From Odontocerum albicorne (Eukaryota > Arthropoda > Insecta > Trichoptera > Odontoceridae): a stretch of 64,000 nt of DNA. Made by a program: the position numbers and the translations under genes. Shown one piece after another: positions 1 to 30,932 of the stretch. The first letter of the stretch is position 1. Every line of letters begins with the position of its first letter. The stretch lies in NCBI GenBank assembly GCA_949825065.1, contig OX463847.1:37131036-37195035 (forward strand), written 5' to 3'. Under the pieces are notes generated by a model that was not told the DNA's origin, made no database searches, and saw only the letters and a program-made list of their open reading frames with translations.

Positions 1-39
1 CTACTTCATTTGGAATGTAGGTAAGCTGATGGTATAGAG

Positions 40-587
40 CAAGAGTTCCCTAAGTAGTCGGTATCGACCCTCTGGGGTCGATTTGATTTTTCTAAGAATC
101 GATAGTTTCAATAAAAAAAATTAGGAGTTGACGACAACAAAAATAGACCCCCTTACTACTACTTTTTGTTTGTTACTTCAAAATATCTATGATTTATTTT
201 GAATTTACATATTTATTTCATAAATGTCAAAAATTTTAAAAATCTCTGCTCGTATTATTTTGCTTAAATTTTCGTCAGCGCAGATTTCAATATTAAATGT
301 TACAAGGGATAATGCCATAATCCGTAGTCCTTTTAAATCTTTAATTACAAGTGATTAAAATGAAAAGTTTGATATCTAGTGAAATATTTAATATTGAGTA
401 CTGTACAAACTTATTAATTTAAGTAAGTAAAGGACTAGGGGGTCGAAAGTAAATGGCTAGGGCTTCAAAACCCAATCTACATACACCACTAGCAAAGAAG
501 ATGATCATGTCAGGAAAATTATCAGTTGACGGTTTTAAAAGTTTTTGATAAAGGGGTCTGCGGCCGAAAAAAGTTTGGGAACTCTTG
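40..587. mobile_element. Non-autonomous hAT-type MITE, copy 1
   Basis: The ends form terminal inverted repeats starting CAAGAGTTCCC, followed inside by a GGTCG-rich stretch. The element is flanked by an 8-bp target-site duplication, GTATAGAG on the left (32-39) and GTATAGAA on the right (588-595). An 8-bp duplication is the hAT superfamily signature. No transposase frame remains. A second, shorter copy lies at 16676-17159 with its own 8-bp duplication, so this is a dispersed family. The copy sits just upstream of the metalloproteinase terminal exon, probably in its intron. Confidence 0.8.
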
Positions 588-1094
588 GTATAGAAGCTTA
601 TGTGATACACTCAAAAACATAAATGCTTACCACAACTGGGATCAATAAACAGCAAATTGAGCCAAATTCTGTAGAACTGTTGCTAATTATCAGGGACCCG
701 ATGGAAAAAGAAGATACAAGTAATGCTCCTTGAATTATACCATATGCAACAGGGTATGCCTATACAAATTGGCTTACATAGTCATCTCCAATGACCCCAA
801 CGACAAGTACCCTAATCTTCCACCTTGTACTTTCCCTTCTATTATACACATTATGGATACTGGGCATTCATACATTTGAGAGATGTTCCATTAAAATGAT
901 GGTGCCCTTATAGTAATATTTGTTCACTAAATTGCACTAGAGAAAGAAATAAATTTAAATGAAAATTTTATAATGATTATTGTTAAAAAAAGACTTCCTG
1001 TTTTATAATTTAAAACCAACTGACTCATAAGAGCTCACTTATTAATTATTAAAGGCAAAAAATTAACCATGATTATTCTATATTTTTTTTTCAG

Positions 1095-1372
1095 GAAAAA
1101 CATACTTCTTTAAAGGTAAAGGCTTTTGGAAATTCAACGATATACACATGAGAGTAGAAAATGAGAAGCAAATATCATCTGCAGAATTTTGGATGGGGTG
1201 CAAACGAAGACATGATGATGATGATTTAATCAATAGAAAGCAGCCATATCGGGGACTTCCTCCTTCTCCGACCAGTACCTTTGAATATTCTAAAGGCTAT
1301 TCAATCAATTCTAATATATTCCTTCTTGTATCTGTAGCGATATATTTCAAACTTAATGTAAACTTAACGTGA
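1095..1372 (+). CDS. Matrix metalloproteinase, terminal coding exon (hemopexin repeat and GPI-like tail), partial
   Basis: The exon opens after a polypyrimidine tract and CAG (1092-1094). A phase-1 start (G|GA) gives GKTYFFKGKGFWKFND, then HMRVE and SSAEFWMGC. This is the last blade of an MMP hemopexin domain, with the conserved cysteine that closes the propeller by disulfide. After the cysteine come a basic-acidic linker (KRRHDDDD), a proline/serine-rich stretch and a C-terminal hydrophobic segment (NIFLLVSVAIYF), which resembles a GPI-attachment signal as in insect Mmp2-type enzymes. The stop is TGA at 1370-1372 and an AATAAA lies at 1453. The zinc-binding catalytic domain and earlier exons lie outside the window to the left. 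The ATG at 1148 is an internal methionine. The MMP assignment is strong; the paralog (Mmp2-like) is inference from the tail. Confidence 0.85.
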
Positions 1373-1557
1373 GATAATCAAAACAAAAAGTAAAAATGGA
1401 AAAACATGAAAAAAATATGCTTAATTGGCAAGATTTGTAAAAAAAATATTCAAATAAATTAACCTATTGAAATTCATCCAAGATCATCACGAGAAAAGTT
1501 ACATCGTTTTTTTAATATATATTTTAATAACAAAAATATACATAATAAATATATGTA

Positions 1558-2042
1558 TTAGGGTGTTAACATAAGTTGTGACGGTTTTTTTCCAAATTTA
1601 AAAATAAGCACCAAAAGTAAAACAAATTGGTAAAGGTTATATGTCATTCGAAAGAAAATTTTCTGCTCTACAAGATATTGTGTTTGCTTTTACGTTATTA
1701 TTTTATTTGATTACAAGCCTTCAAAATGGAATGTCGAATCAAACTGTCGCACCCTCCATTTCTCCAGACCTCGCGCCGTCGGATTTCCACCTTTTCCGGT
1801 AGCTTTCGAACAATTTGCGCAACGTTTCCTTCAATAATGATGTCGAATTGCGGGCATGGTTGGCGTCAAGACCGGATGGTTTTTATCGCACAGACATTGA
1901 AAAACTTGTAGAACGTTGGCAAGAAGTTGTAAATAATGAAGGAGAATACATTATTGACTAATTTGTTGTCATTTTTTTTTTGTTGTGTCCTCTTGTTCTC
2001 TTCATTTGGAAAAAAACGGACAAAACTTATGTTAACACCCAA
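1558..2042 (+). mobile_element. Internally deleted mariner element (GGTGTTAAC-TIR family)
   Basis: The element is flanked by TA on both sides, with TIRs beginning TTAGGGTGTTAAC and ending GTTAACACCCAA. The 5' part runs to the transposase start region (ATGGAATGTCGA at about 1724). It then jumps to the C-terminal third: SPDLAPSDFHLF, which carries the third catalytic Asp, and a tail ending GEYIID followed by a stop. Most of the catalytic domain is missing and one frame break is visible, so it cannot encode transposase. The same family makes the fold-back at 54038-54966. Confidence 0.85.
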
Positions 2043-2930
2043 TATATTAAATCTATGGATTTTAAATTTTTAAATGACATTTCACACTCTACTTTATGTT
2101 GCATATTTGGCATTTAAAACTCTTAAACTTGTATTTTAAACTCTTACATTAAATATTGAACTGAAAATGAAATACTCGTATTAAATCTTGAACTGAATAT
2201 GAAATACTCGTTAAACACCCATTTGTACATTTTATATTTATGTTATTTCTTTTTTACTTTTCCTTTTTAGGATGTGTTTAAAATAATCAATAATGTTTTA
2301 GAATAAATTCTTTTCTTTTCAAGGACTAAAAAAATCTATTTTGTATAAATTAAAGTCCACATATTTTTTTATATAATAAAATACAACAAAACTGAAGCAC
2401 AATGATTATTGACAAAAGCATTTATACCATATAAAACTGTAGTTGAAAGTCAAAATATACATTCCAAGTGCAATTTCATATCTACATTATTTATACTTTG
2501 ACTTTAATTTATAAAAAATAGAATTTTAAATTTTTATAATTTTATTAGTATATTTTCTTATTTATTCAATTTATCCATAAATATTATTTATTAGTATAAA
2601 ATTTTTAACTGCATAATACATAAATTATATATACTTACTTTATAAGTTAATACGGGAAACTTAGCAAAATCCAAAACATTATATGTTGCAATCCTAAAGT
2701 TAGCAAAGGTCAAACATTTTTTTTATTAAAAGAGACACGGCGTCAGATATGAAATTTGATGCACTTATAATTCGATTCATTATTAATATCAATCAAATGC
2801 TTTGAAAAACTATTTCGTGACATTTCCACTTACAGCCATCTATTTAGCACATTGTATATTTTGCAACCTCTCTCCACCAGGGGAACGTCACCACTCACCT
2901 TTATAGAAAATCTATCTAGTTTCCTACTGA

Positions 2931-3175
2931 CCTCTATGGCCTAATTTGTAAGACGTTGGTCTTTCACCTGGAGGTTTCGAGTTCGATTCTTGACGTTACC
3001 CAAAAAAAAATATGAAAAAATTTCTGTGAGTTAATTGCCTACTACAGTAGATCTTATCCCAAAGACTCGTTTACTAGGGCCAAAGACATTATTTCCCGGT
3101 CATAATCTTCAATATGTTCACATTATCACGTAATCATGAATTCATGATTTGACCCTAGTTTCCTGTATTTTCAGT
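2931..3175 (+). repeat. tRNA-derived SINE, plus orientation
   Basis: The head is tRNA-like, with an A-box-like GGCCTAATTTGTAAGACG and a B-box GAGTTCGATTC (about 2988), followed by CTTGACGTTACCC and an A-rich run. A body of about 150 bp follows. Related heads occur at 24731 and 29543 (plus) and at 33470, 36620, 47935, 50300 and 50600 (minus). The head does not fold into a complete tRNA, so this is not a tRNA gene. Confidence 0.6.
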
Positions 3176-3179
3176 GAAG

Positions 3180-6100
3180 TGTTTCTGAAACTTCTTAACA
3201 AATCAATAAATTTATCAATTCAGTAATAATATTATACATTTTTCTTTTTTTTTTTTAAATAATACACAGTACTTTCTTAAAGACATTTAAAGAAAGAGAT
3301 AAATCATATAAATCAAATCAACGCGTTTATGAAATCATTATTACATAGTAGTTTCAATTATCTTTATAAATATATTTTTTTTATAAAAATACTTATATTA
3401 TATTCACATAAATACACTAAATACTCCTAAAAGTTAACTTGTATAGATTAAAATGAATATTATTACCAAATAGTCTTATCTCATTTACAAAGACATCATA
3501 GCAATTTCTGTTTTAAGATAATTTTTAAGTTAGGAATCAATTTTTAAAGTGTACCCTCTATGAAAAGTTTGTTTTTATTGTTTATTTAATTTTTCCTATT
3601 GATTTAATGCCTCTGAGTGATTATAAATTTGTATATGCATTTAAATTTAAAGAAATAAGCATTTTTAGGTATTGTTTTAAAAACATGCTCAAATTAGTGC
3701 ACAAACATATTTTAAAAGTAATCTTACTATTGTAATTACAGTTATCAAAAAAGCTAAATAAATACTTAAACCTACAGTTAATTATATGATTTGAATAAAC
3801 ATAATTTAATATAATCATATTATATAAACTCTACTAAATACAAATTGTAGCCAGATAGGAGTATTCAATTCAATAGCAAACATGGACAATTATTTTATTT
3901 TATCCCGTAAATCTGTAAGTAATTTTAAAAAATCATCTATTTTATTAATCGAATTCCCTACATTTTTATCTAATTTATTTAAATTTTATATAAAATATAT
4001 TATTTGTTTTATATTAAAAATATTTCAAGATTATGTCAACTTAGATAATCATTCTTCAAGATGCAGTTTAATTAATTGTATGCTGATTTCATCAAGAAGA
4101 TTAAGTCTGAAAAAGAGCCACATTTCTAGAATTGGTGTTGTCCAAAGATGACTTCAAAATATGTCAAAAGGTTTATGGAATGTAAATAATATTATAACAA
4201 TCATATGCAGAGGACGGAGGGAGTACTTGTCACGGGAAAATCATGAACAGATTTTCCCGTGACAAGTGCTCCCTCGTAATGTTTATCTACAGTCGCAAAC
4301 AATGTGGCGTCCTCCATAGTTTGTAAACTTTTTACAATTTCGATAACCATAAAAGCAGTAGGCTGTTTCTACTACTTTTATTTAGCTACTTTATTAGCGT
4401 GCTACTTTAGATTTAAAAGTAGATATAACAGTACTGCTTTTTCAACAAACCTTTAACATCACAAGGATATATCTCATCACATCAATAATTTATGGTTACT
4501 AAAATCTTTTAAAACTCCTTATTGCTCTTGTTTTTTTTTTTAAATATTTAAAAAATATATATTTTTTAATTAATGAAATGTTAAATACATTTCCTTAATC
4601 ATTTTGTGGTCACAAAATAAATCTTGATAATAAAATCCAATATCTTCTTACAATCACAGTGATATCTAAGCATCTTAAATATTTTGGAATATATTATAAA
4701 AGCTGCTTTTAATAATATAAATTGAATGTTATAATAATAAATATATTTTTATACGCAAAGTAGAAAGCCAGATTTTTAATATGTAAAAAAACTTCAAAGT
4801 GTAACTCTTAAATAATATAAATCATATAAGCATTTTATAAAATTTGCTAATTTTAAGAAATCATTTAATAAAAGCTTGCACTTAATACTTTTGGCATTTG
4901 GGTACACAAGATGTAAAAATATATTTATAAAGCCTTTGTTGTAAACTAAATTTTAGTGAATTGAACTAAAGACTGTTATATATGAAGCTTTTAAAAATGT
5001 TTTGTATTAACAGCTTTTCATATTTCTATATCATAAATTTTTATTAAAATTATTATGAGCGGGCTGAAGATAAAAATGTATAAAAAGTTTGATAGACGAG
5101 TATGTAATTGCAAGCATGTAGGAAATGAACCATCAATTTTAAAATCATAACTTTATTAAAATAATCAATATCAATAAAAACTTCGTACTTTTAATTTTAC
5201 CATAACAATTGCAAAAAGAATTGAAAAAGTGGTTAGAAGTATTTTTCATAAAATCAATTAAGTTTTAAAATTATGGCCAATAAAAAAAAATACAGTTAAA
5301 TTCATCACACAAAATATTTCTTAATTAGATTTACTTATTTTCATTAATAAATAACTTTATATATATATGGAATATATATGGAAAGAGTTCGGTTTTAGCA
5401 ATTTAATCTTATTCCTACATGTGCGATTTTTTAATGGTGATTTTTTATTATTATTTTGAAGATTCAGATTAATATTCTATTTTAAATGGAACTTTTTAGT
5501 TACTACATTTTTCTAGTTAGAAAAAGTTCTAAAATTATTTAATGTGATTTAAATTTATTATTTTATTCACAATTTTTTAACTAATTCGTTAAATAACACA
5601 ATATTAGAAAAAAATATTTTCACATATCTATATGATCGATTCACTTAAATTAAGTTTGTGCTGCTATTTTATAGAATAGCCTGACTGAAACGTAATATCA
5701 TAATTTTTTTTTTTAAATTAAAACAATTAATTTTAATTAATTGTTTGCTTCAACCCTTCTTCTAAAATATTATAGTTAATGAGTTACAAATTGAAATACT
5801 TATTTATTCCTATCATTGATTTTTTAGTAAACCACGACAAAAATAATTATTTGCATTTTCTTTATATATTACATGCTTGATATATTTTACTTAGATAATT
5901 ACTTTTTATAAACAATAATTATCTGCTTATTTGTATAAACTAAATTGCATTACTGTTCAGTCTTAGGCAACTATAATTTCAGCTTACTATCATTTCATTA
6001 CCACTTAGCTCTTTGACTTTACAACAATTATAATATAGAAGGTAGGCAACCACAATGTTATGAAGCTAAATTATAGTCGCCTATTAGTTTATAATAATTA

Positions 6101-7000
6101 TAATAAGCTTTAATATAATTACAGTTTAAAAATATATATTTTAAATTGATGATCACAATAATCAAATTCACCACCAAACTGCCTCACAATAAAATAAAAT
6201 TGTATAACTTAATTTTTTTTGTAAAAAAGATAATGTTCTTGAATGAGAATGAAAAACCCGGAAAAAATTGAGTTAAAAAAAATAACAATAAGTATGTACT
6301 CATTTAATTCACTTTTAAACAGCAAAGAAAAACTCTGCAATATCTTCTGTAGAAATTTAGTTAAAAACATTTCAAAAATATAAGTACTAATAACAAAATA
6401 TTATATCACAAAACATTAACATTTTTTGATGCATGTTGAAATCTGTGATATTCATATTTTTTTCCTCTTAATTGAAATTTTAAGATGAACAAAAATATTA
6501 TTTAATTTAATAAAAGTGATAAAACAGACAACGTAAGAAATTTTATTGTAATCGACTTCATTTTTCGAAATTTATATTTTATGATCCTTTTTAAAAAGAA
6601 ACTAGTTATTCTTGCTGCAGTGCTTCTTTGTATTTTCGTTTTTTTTTTTTTTTTTACAATTCCTAATTACATACTCTTTTTAGAATAGAATTTTATACTT
6701 ACTTTAATGGGGTTACTATTCGGCACACTCAACAATCTAAAGATTTATGTACATTTAATCAATATTTTAAGAGTAAACCATTTTGAATTATACCTGTTTG
6801 TTTTTTTAACCCTTTACCTTTTCCCAAACTATATTTAAAACTAAATTAACTAACCTATGAGTGAAAACTACACATAGTTTTCAAATCACACCATTAAAAG
6901 ATGCTTCTGAAAGTCAAACAATAGATGATACTGGATTATTTAAGACAAAGTAACAACATTTCAGAACATAAGAAATGTATTGAAAAAATTCATTAGATTT
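3180..7000. other. AT-rich intergenic stretch without recognisable genes
   Basis: Apart from the hairpin at 4218-4274, this region shows only AT-rich sequence, A/T runs and very short reading frames of low-complexity composition (for example 3882-4151). No splice-bounded exon, RNA gene or transposase motif was found. It may include 3' flanking sequence of the metalloproteinase gene. Confidence 0.6.
4218..4274. repeat. Near-perfect 25-bp inverted repeat (hairpin)
   Basis: The left arm is 4218-4242 (GGGAGTACTTGTCACGGG at its core) and the right arm 4250-4274. They are complementary except at one position and are separated by the 7-nt loop ATGAACA. The arms are much more GC-rich than the surrounding DNA. 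No transposase, flanking duplication or second copy was found in the window. Confidence 0.8.
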
Positions 7001-7019
7001 GAATCAATAAATATTTATA

Positions 7020-7412
7020 CTGGCCACTATAGGTGACAGTAATCTAGTATTTAGCACAATTGCTAAGCAATCTAGTGCTCTAAGTTTGATACCTGCCAGA
7101 TTTAATTTTTGAAGCAATCTTACTAAAAAACAAATTAGCATTCTGTCTAGATCAATACCCTTGATGACAACAAATTGCCGGTTCTTCTGGTTAAGAAATG
7201 CTCAGGTGTGTTGTCATCAGAGGAAGAGTCCTTTTGGGGAGTTCTTTCTTCATCACTACATGACATAACGCTCAGAAAAAATAAAGCAGAATTCAGCCTT
7301 CTAATGTAGATCCCACTGGATGGGACTTATTTTATACCCCATAGCAGCTTACCATAGATGGTGGTGGGATCAAACTGAACTGTTTAGTTAATGTAGATAA
7401 AGTGAACAATAT
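7020..7412 (+). repeat. Dispersed repeat, possibly SINE, shared with 35232-35430
   Basis: The segment from about 7215 (GAGTCCTTTTGGGGAG) to 7412 is similar along its length to 35232-35430. Shared landmarks include a gatc-rich core, GGGACTTATTTT and a GTGGTGGG..CAACTGAAC stretch near the 3' end. The upstream part (7050-7110) has a weak tRNA-like B box. The family is not identified. Confidence 0.5.
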
Positions 7413-7975
7413 GGAATAGACTTGCTATAGAGAATAGGCAGGCTAATAGCATAGAGGTTTTGTAAAAGACAAACATTTTAACGAATATTACATTTGTCTT
7501 TGGAATGGTCTTTGGTCACGAGATGGCACTGAAAAAATAGATACATATAAATGTTACAATGGACTGGTTCCACAATAAACATAATTATTATCACTTAAAT
7601 TCCCATACAAAACGAAAAAATAATACTGATCACCATCATCTTAGTCCTTGTGTTTTGAGCAATTGAATCATATATTTCAGAAAGCCTATTATTCCGGAGG
7701 ATTAACTTAATGGGAAATTTTAAAAAAAGTGTGTACCATAAAATTTTGGAAGAAATATATTTTCTTGTACAAAAGAGACATATAGTTTTCATGTTAGTGG
7801 ATATAATAAGAATAAAAAAGAGCTAAATTTTCGTCTCTTTATATATTTTTTTATTTTTTCAAGTTGTTAGATTTTTGGTGTTTCTGTAATACACACATTT
7901 TTAGGTGAATCTAAAAATAAAAAAAATTGTTTTATATCAAGTTAAATGTTTATTTCTCAAAAACATATTTTAAAT

Positions 7976-8340
7976 ATTCAATTATTATCATCTGGGCTAC
8001 CATCTAACTCACGGTCACACGTCGGCCAATTGAAAGTTTCTGTATAAAATGGAGAAATTTGTTCCTCATCTGGCAGATACCTTTCAAGTTTTTTGATCTC
8101 TTGCATTTTTTTAATATTGATTGGTATACAACCATTCGCGTATGCTTTCCTTATGGGAAAACTAATAGAATCTATGTTACTATTACGTAGCCTAAAGGAA
8201 TTTTCCTATAATCCATCAATGAACTCCTTTGCGATGACAAGACCTTCATGTTCGTATGAATGGATGAAGTGCCAAAACTGGGATATTTTAAAGCTGACCT
8301 TTTGTTCTCTCGAAATGTTTCTGCCAAGTGATTCGTTTGA
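7976..8340 (-). pseudogene. Decayed transposon-like reading frame, family not certain
   Basis: On the minus strand one frame runs about 120 codons with a single internal stop. It includes KISQFWHFIHSYEHEG, then ISFPIRKAYANGCIPINIKK and, near the end, SPFYTETFNWP. The IRKAYxNGxPI...FY pattern recalls the C-terminus of large transposon-associated proteins common in insect genomes, but I cannot name the family. The internal stop and lack of an intact start argue for a dead copy. Confidence 0.35.
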
Positions 8341-9076
8341 GCATTGTCTTCTTATAATACGTAGACCTTACTAAGTCTATGGCTACCACGAGCCCACGGA
8401 CTGACTACCGCGAGTCTGCAGACCGGCAACAATCTGCAAACATAATTTGAGTAACACAATCTAGTGTAAAGTTAAAAGTTCTCCATTTCTATCTGTGTGA
8501 TATTTCTCTGCCAGTGGAGGGATAGTCAAATGAAATCTTATTTTATTTAGCTATTTTTTAAATACAAACTTAACTAAATATTTCAGCCCATTTGCACAAT
8601 GGCCCACCAGGAAATTCCCAGTAATTCTCCGCCGAGCAATTAAGTTTCCTTAGTATACTACAGTCTTGCAATTGTCAAAAGGAAACTGGATTTGAATATA
8701 TTTATTTTATAGTTTATTGCATTACATCCAGGAATTCATTTTGAATGTTGGTGAAATAAAGCGAAATTGAAACAGAAAAATATTTGATATATTTGAATTG
8801 AATCTTATGTGAATCCAGTCTAATACATGTCAAGAAGGCTTTTGATTACTTATTTTTGTAATATTATTCTTCATGTAGATCTTAGATCTGTTATTGCGAA
8901 GAAAATAATTTGAGAGCCAGAGCACCAACGGTCTTCACCTTTTAGGCAGCTGTCCTGCAGAGATCTCGTATGTCTTATTATGTATGGGATTCTGTCTCTA
9001 CCCACCATATCAACAGTCACTCCAGTGTCACCGTCTCTCCCTGCTCCTGATGATATTGTGTTATACGTCTGCCGAA

Positions 9077-9152
9077 TGTGAGAGTTCTGTCCCTATCTCT
9101 GAGAGTTTGTTTTGTCCCTAATGTGAGAGTTCTGTCCCTATCTCTGAGAGTA
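9077..9152. repeat. Two-copy short direct repeat
   Basis: A unit of about 30 bp containing GAGAGTTCTGTCCCTATCTC occurs twice, at about 9079-9108 and 9123-9152, with a shorter GTTTTGTCCCTAATG spacer between. No coding content. Confidence 0.6.
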
Positions 9153-9329
9153 GTTGCCTATGATGGTTTGTAATATTCTCATCTCATCAGAAATTATCAT
9201 AGTTAACAAATCTCAGGTTCGATTGTTTTTTCAACAATTGTAATAGAAATATAAAATATGAGTGTTCTCATCAGTAAAAAATAAATTTGTCTGCCGCAAA
9301 GGCATACGAAAGATAAATATTGTAAATAA

Positions 9330-9716
9330 AAAAAATTGGGGCAATATGAAGAATACTTAAAATGACAATGTATGACAGAATAAGGAATTAAGTGATAAGG
9401 AATGAATGCAAACTTAAGACTGATAATATGAAGAAAAGTATGTTGAGATGGTTTGGGCATGTGGAACGAATGAAAGAAGAAAGACTAACAAAACAGATAT
9501 ATAGTGGAAAGGCATGTGAGAGGAAGACCAAGGAAATAGTTGGATCACATGAATGATATTCTGAAATAAAATATAGAAAGTCAGAAAATCGTAGAAGTTG
9601 TGTGTAAAGGTGTATGGATGTAGAAGGATGTGTGATGAAATAAGAAAATATGGCACTCTGTCCTCTGCCTACCCTGGACAGGGAAATTACATGATGGTAT
9701 GTATGTATGTATGTAA
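9330..9716 (+). mobile_element. 3' end of a non-LTR retrotransposon (LINE tail)
   Basis: The plus-strand frame around 9440 reads MLRWFGHVERMKEERLTKQ. This is the conserved region just after the reverse-transcriptase domain of RTE/Jockey-like elements (LRWFGHVxRM). The copy ends at CTCTGCCTACCCTGGACAGG and runs into (GTAT)n near 9700-9716. The same 3' end recurs at 22620, 33540, 43700 and 51250. All copies are 5'-truncated. Confidence 0.7.
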
Positions 9717-9855
9717 TAATAGAAAATAATAACTTTTTTGATTACTATTTTATTTATAATTTAATTTTTCAGTTTCAACATTATACAAAAACTATAATAA
9801 TAAAATACAGTTCAATAAATCACAATTTCTCCTCCACGGTGCTTGATATCGTTTA

Positions 9856-10089
9856 TCAAAAGCCTAATTTATCCCATTCTTCTTTTGCCATTAGATTGTG
9901 TTCCATGCGACATGCCAAGTATGCTTTCGCATCATCTCTACACGCTGAGTTGTCGCTGTTTTTATCGGATAAGCAGAGCATATATTTTAACATGAATTTT
10001 TTACACTGTCCTTCGTGATCCAGGGGAAAACTGCCCTTGTCTGGTGGAGTCGGTGTAAACACCTTCTGTCCAAATGTCATCGCCGACAT
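9856..10089 (-). CDS. COX19: COX19, cytochrome c oxidase copper-delivery assembly factor
   Basis: This is a complete 77-residue protein on one exon. The start chosen is the ATG at 10089; the frame is open upstream to 10194, but family members begin at this M(S)xM..FG motif. It opens [20 protein letters not shown], followed by FPLDHEG, the family signature. Twin CX9C motifs lie at Cys29/Cys39 and Cys50/Cys60, giving the CHCH helical hairpin imported and oxidised by the Mia40 route. COX19 acts in the mitochondrial intermembrane space and cytosol in copper supply to cytochrome oxidase, with COX11. It ends KLGF, without the longer tail of vertebrate COX19 (about 90 aa). A minus-strand AATAAA lies near 9754-9749, about 100 nt past the stop. 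Confidence 0.93.
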   Translation of the reverse strand: MSAMTFGQKVFTPTPPDKGSFPLDHEGQCKKFMLKYMLCLSDKNSDNSACRDDAKAYLACRMEHNLMAKEEWDKLGF

Positions 10090-10194
10090 TTTTGTTTTAA
10101 GTAAATTCAGCACAAAAAGTTTATGACTATCGTTTTTCGTCGCCAATTTTACTAAACAAGTTAAAGTTGCAACAAAATATATAACGAAATACAC

Positions 10195-11463
10195 TTTAAC
10201 CTATCACACTAAGCGCACATATTTGACATATATTTTGACGTAAATATTATATTTACTTCTTCTTTTTCTTCTCGAGTATACTCCTCCAAACTCATCGAAA
10301 TGAAGGAGTATACCCCAATGTCAAGTGATTATTTATACTTTCCATGTACATTATTTGACTTGAGATAGCGACTGTATACTTTAATAAAATAGGATATACT
10401 TTAATATGCATTGGATGTGGATTGAATCAAACCAGTTCTAAATTTATAAATTTACGAGCAGAATAAAATCATTGTCATTTTTTTTAAATTACGTAAGGAA
10501 AAAATATTTACTATAACAAAACTTGCTATTGCTGAAAAACTTGGGGATATTTAATATTAATATCTTATTCCGGGTGGTATGCGCTTAGCGTAAATTAATA
10601 TTAAATTAAATGGTGATATTAAGATTGTCAACAAGCCATCATCAGGAAGCTTTTATTTAAATGAGTATTTTAAATATTAGTTTTGAGATGAAAGCACTTC
10701 ATTGTTCTTGATTATAAAAGAAAAGTTATAGATAGAATTACATCAGTTAATTATTATTGATAATTTTCACAATGAGCATCCATAAGTTCCAAATAATTAA
10801 CTAAGATATTACCAAATTTGAATGATTTAGGCGAAATATTCAAAAGTGTTTCAGCTTTCGTTCTTAAAATGTTCAAAAAATATATTGCCGATGAAGATTA
10901 TATTTTAATACGCTAAATGATAATGTTTTTTATCACCTTAAATATGGATACTGAAACACCTTCGAAACGCTGATTATCTTTAAGTCAATCAAACCTATGT
11001 CAACTTTAATTCGTAGGATTTGGAACAACACAAAAAACTTCCTAATCTTTCAATTCATAAATAGTATGGCGTGAAATTTATTTCGTATATAGTAATTGTT
11101 TTAACCAACAAGAAAAATATCAAAAGGCGTTATACAGAGTATGTTAGGGTTATATTGGGAATCAAACCCGAAATCTACGGGCTAAAAATTTAACAGATAT
11201 AGGTATATTGATAGCAACATAGTATGTACTACGCGTGACAGCATTAGCAAGCTTGAAATATACTCGCGGTTGTATAAAAATCCAACTTAAGCCTTCGTAC
11301 TTCATTTCCATATTCACAGTGTCTATATCAGACCAAAATAAATGGGAATTATTTAAATTCCTAACAAAATTGAAAAGTATTGAAGTGTTATAAGTATTGA
11401 ATAAATATTGCATCTATAGTATAACTTGTGATTTCACAAAAGTCTTTTTTTATTTAATATAAT
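10195..11463. other. Intergenic stretch; no gene recognised
   Basis: This is AT-rich sequence between COX19 and the possible small gene at 11464. A short palindrome (GTATACTCCT...AGGAGTATAC) lies near 10276-10310, in the region that should contain the COX19 promoter. A minus-strand frame of 83 codons (11413-11162) is open but matches nothing I recognise and has no clear splice or start context. Confidence 0.5.
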
Positions 11464-11669
11464 TTATGGTATGGTAATAGTATCTATTTTGCCTGGTTCA
11501 TACTTTTCTCCCATTACGGAGAGTTTACTTATTTCTGTAGAATAACGATGAACGTTTTCGGCGGGAAAAGTAGTCTCTCTACAACAAATTTGAAAATCCT
11601 TGCACAGCGCACAAGATAACTGTTCCTGCTTTAACAATAATACCATCCAGTGAAAAGACATACGATGCC
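11464..11669 (-). CDS. Possible last exon of a small unrecognised gene
   Basis: An open frame of 65 codons begins at the ATG at 11661 and ends at 11464. It includes LSCALCKDFQICC, then SKLSVMGEKYEPGKIDTITIP and a stop. The codon mix is less AT-biased than nearby random frames. It is preceded by TTTTGTTTTATAG (a possible acceptor ending near 11670) and followed at once by AATAAA on the minus strand (about 11458-11452). A further minus-strand frame at about 11770-11690 (SGEIFIDGKGLRFHLSFDDP) could be an upstream exon, but the gap is too short for a normal intron as drawn. If real, the gene would share a bidirectional promoter with RBM19. Product unknown. Confidence 0.3.
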
Positions 11670-11972
11670 TCTATAAAACAAAAAATCAACTACCCAATAC
11701 GAAAAAAGGATCGTCAAAGCTCAAATGAAAACGCAATCCTTTCCCATCAATAAAAATCTCGCCACTCTACAAAATGTAATGTCATCATGTTTTACAATGA
11801 AAATAATTACGGCACTGGCAATATAGACTATTGCATACTGTTAACACAAAACACTTATTCACATGGCAACAAGTGAACAAAATGACAAATTGAAGAATAT
11901 ACACATGTGTTTGACGTTTCTGATTCTACATTTTCGACGTTTTATTTGAAATTGTTGAAATATATCAGAAAC

Positions 11973-30932
<18,960 letters not shown>

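Noticed and set aside
2931..3010. Possible tRNA gene
   Set aside because: It has A- and B-box-like motifs but no full cloverleaf, and the same head recurs with a non-tRNA body, so it is a SINE.
3882..4151. 89-codon plus-strand frame
   Set aside because: Low-complexity Phe/Ile/Lys/Ser composition typical of AT-rich DNA, with no domain, splice or promoter context.
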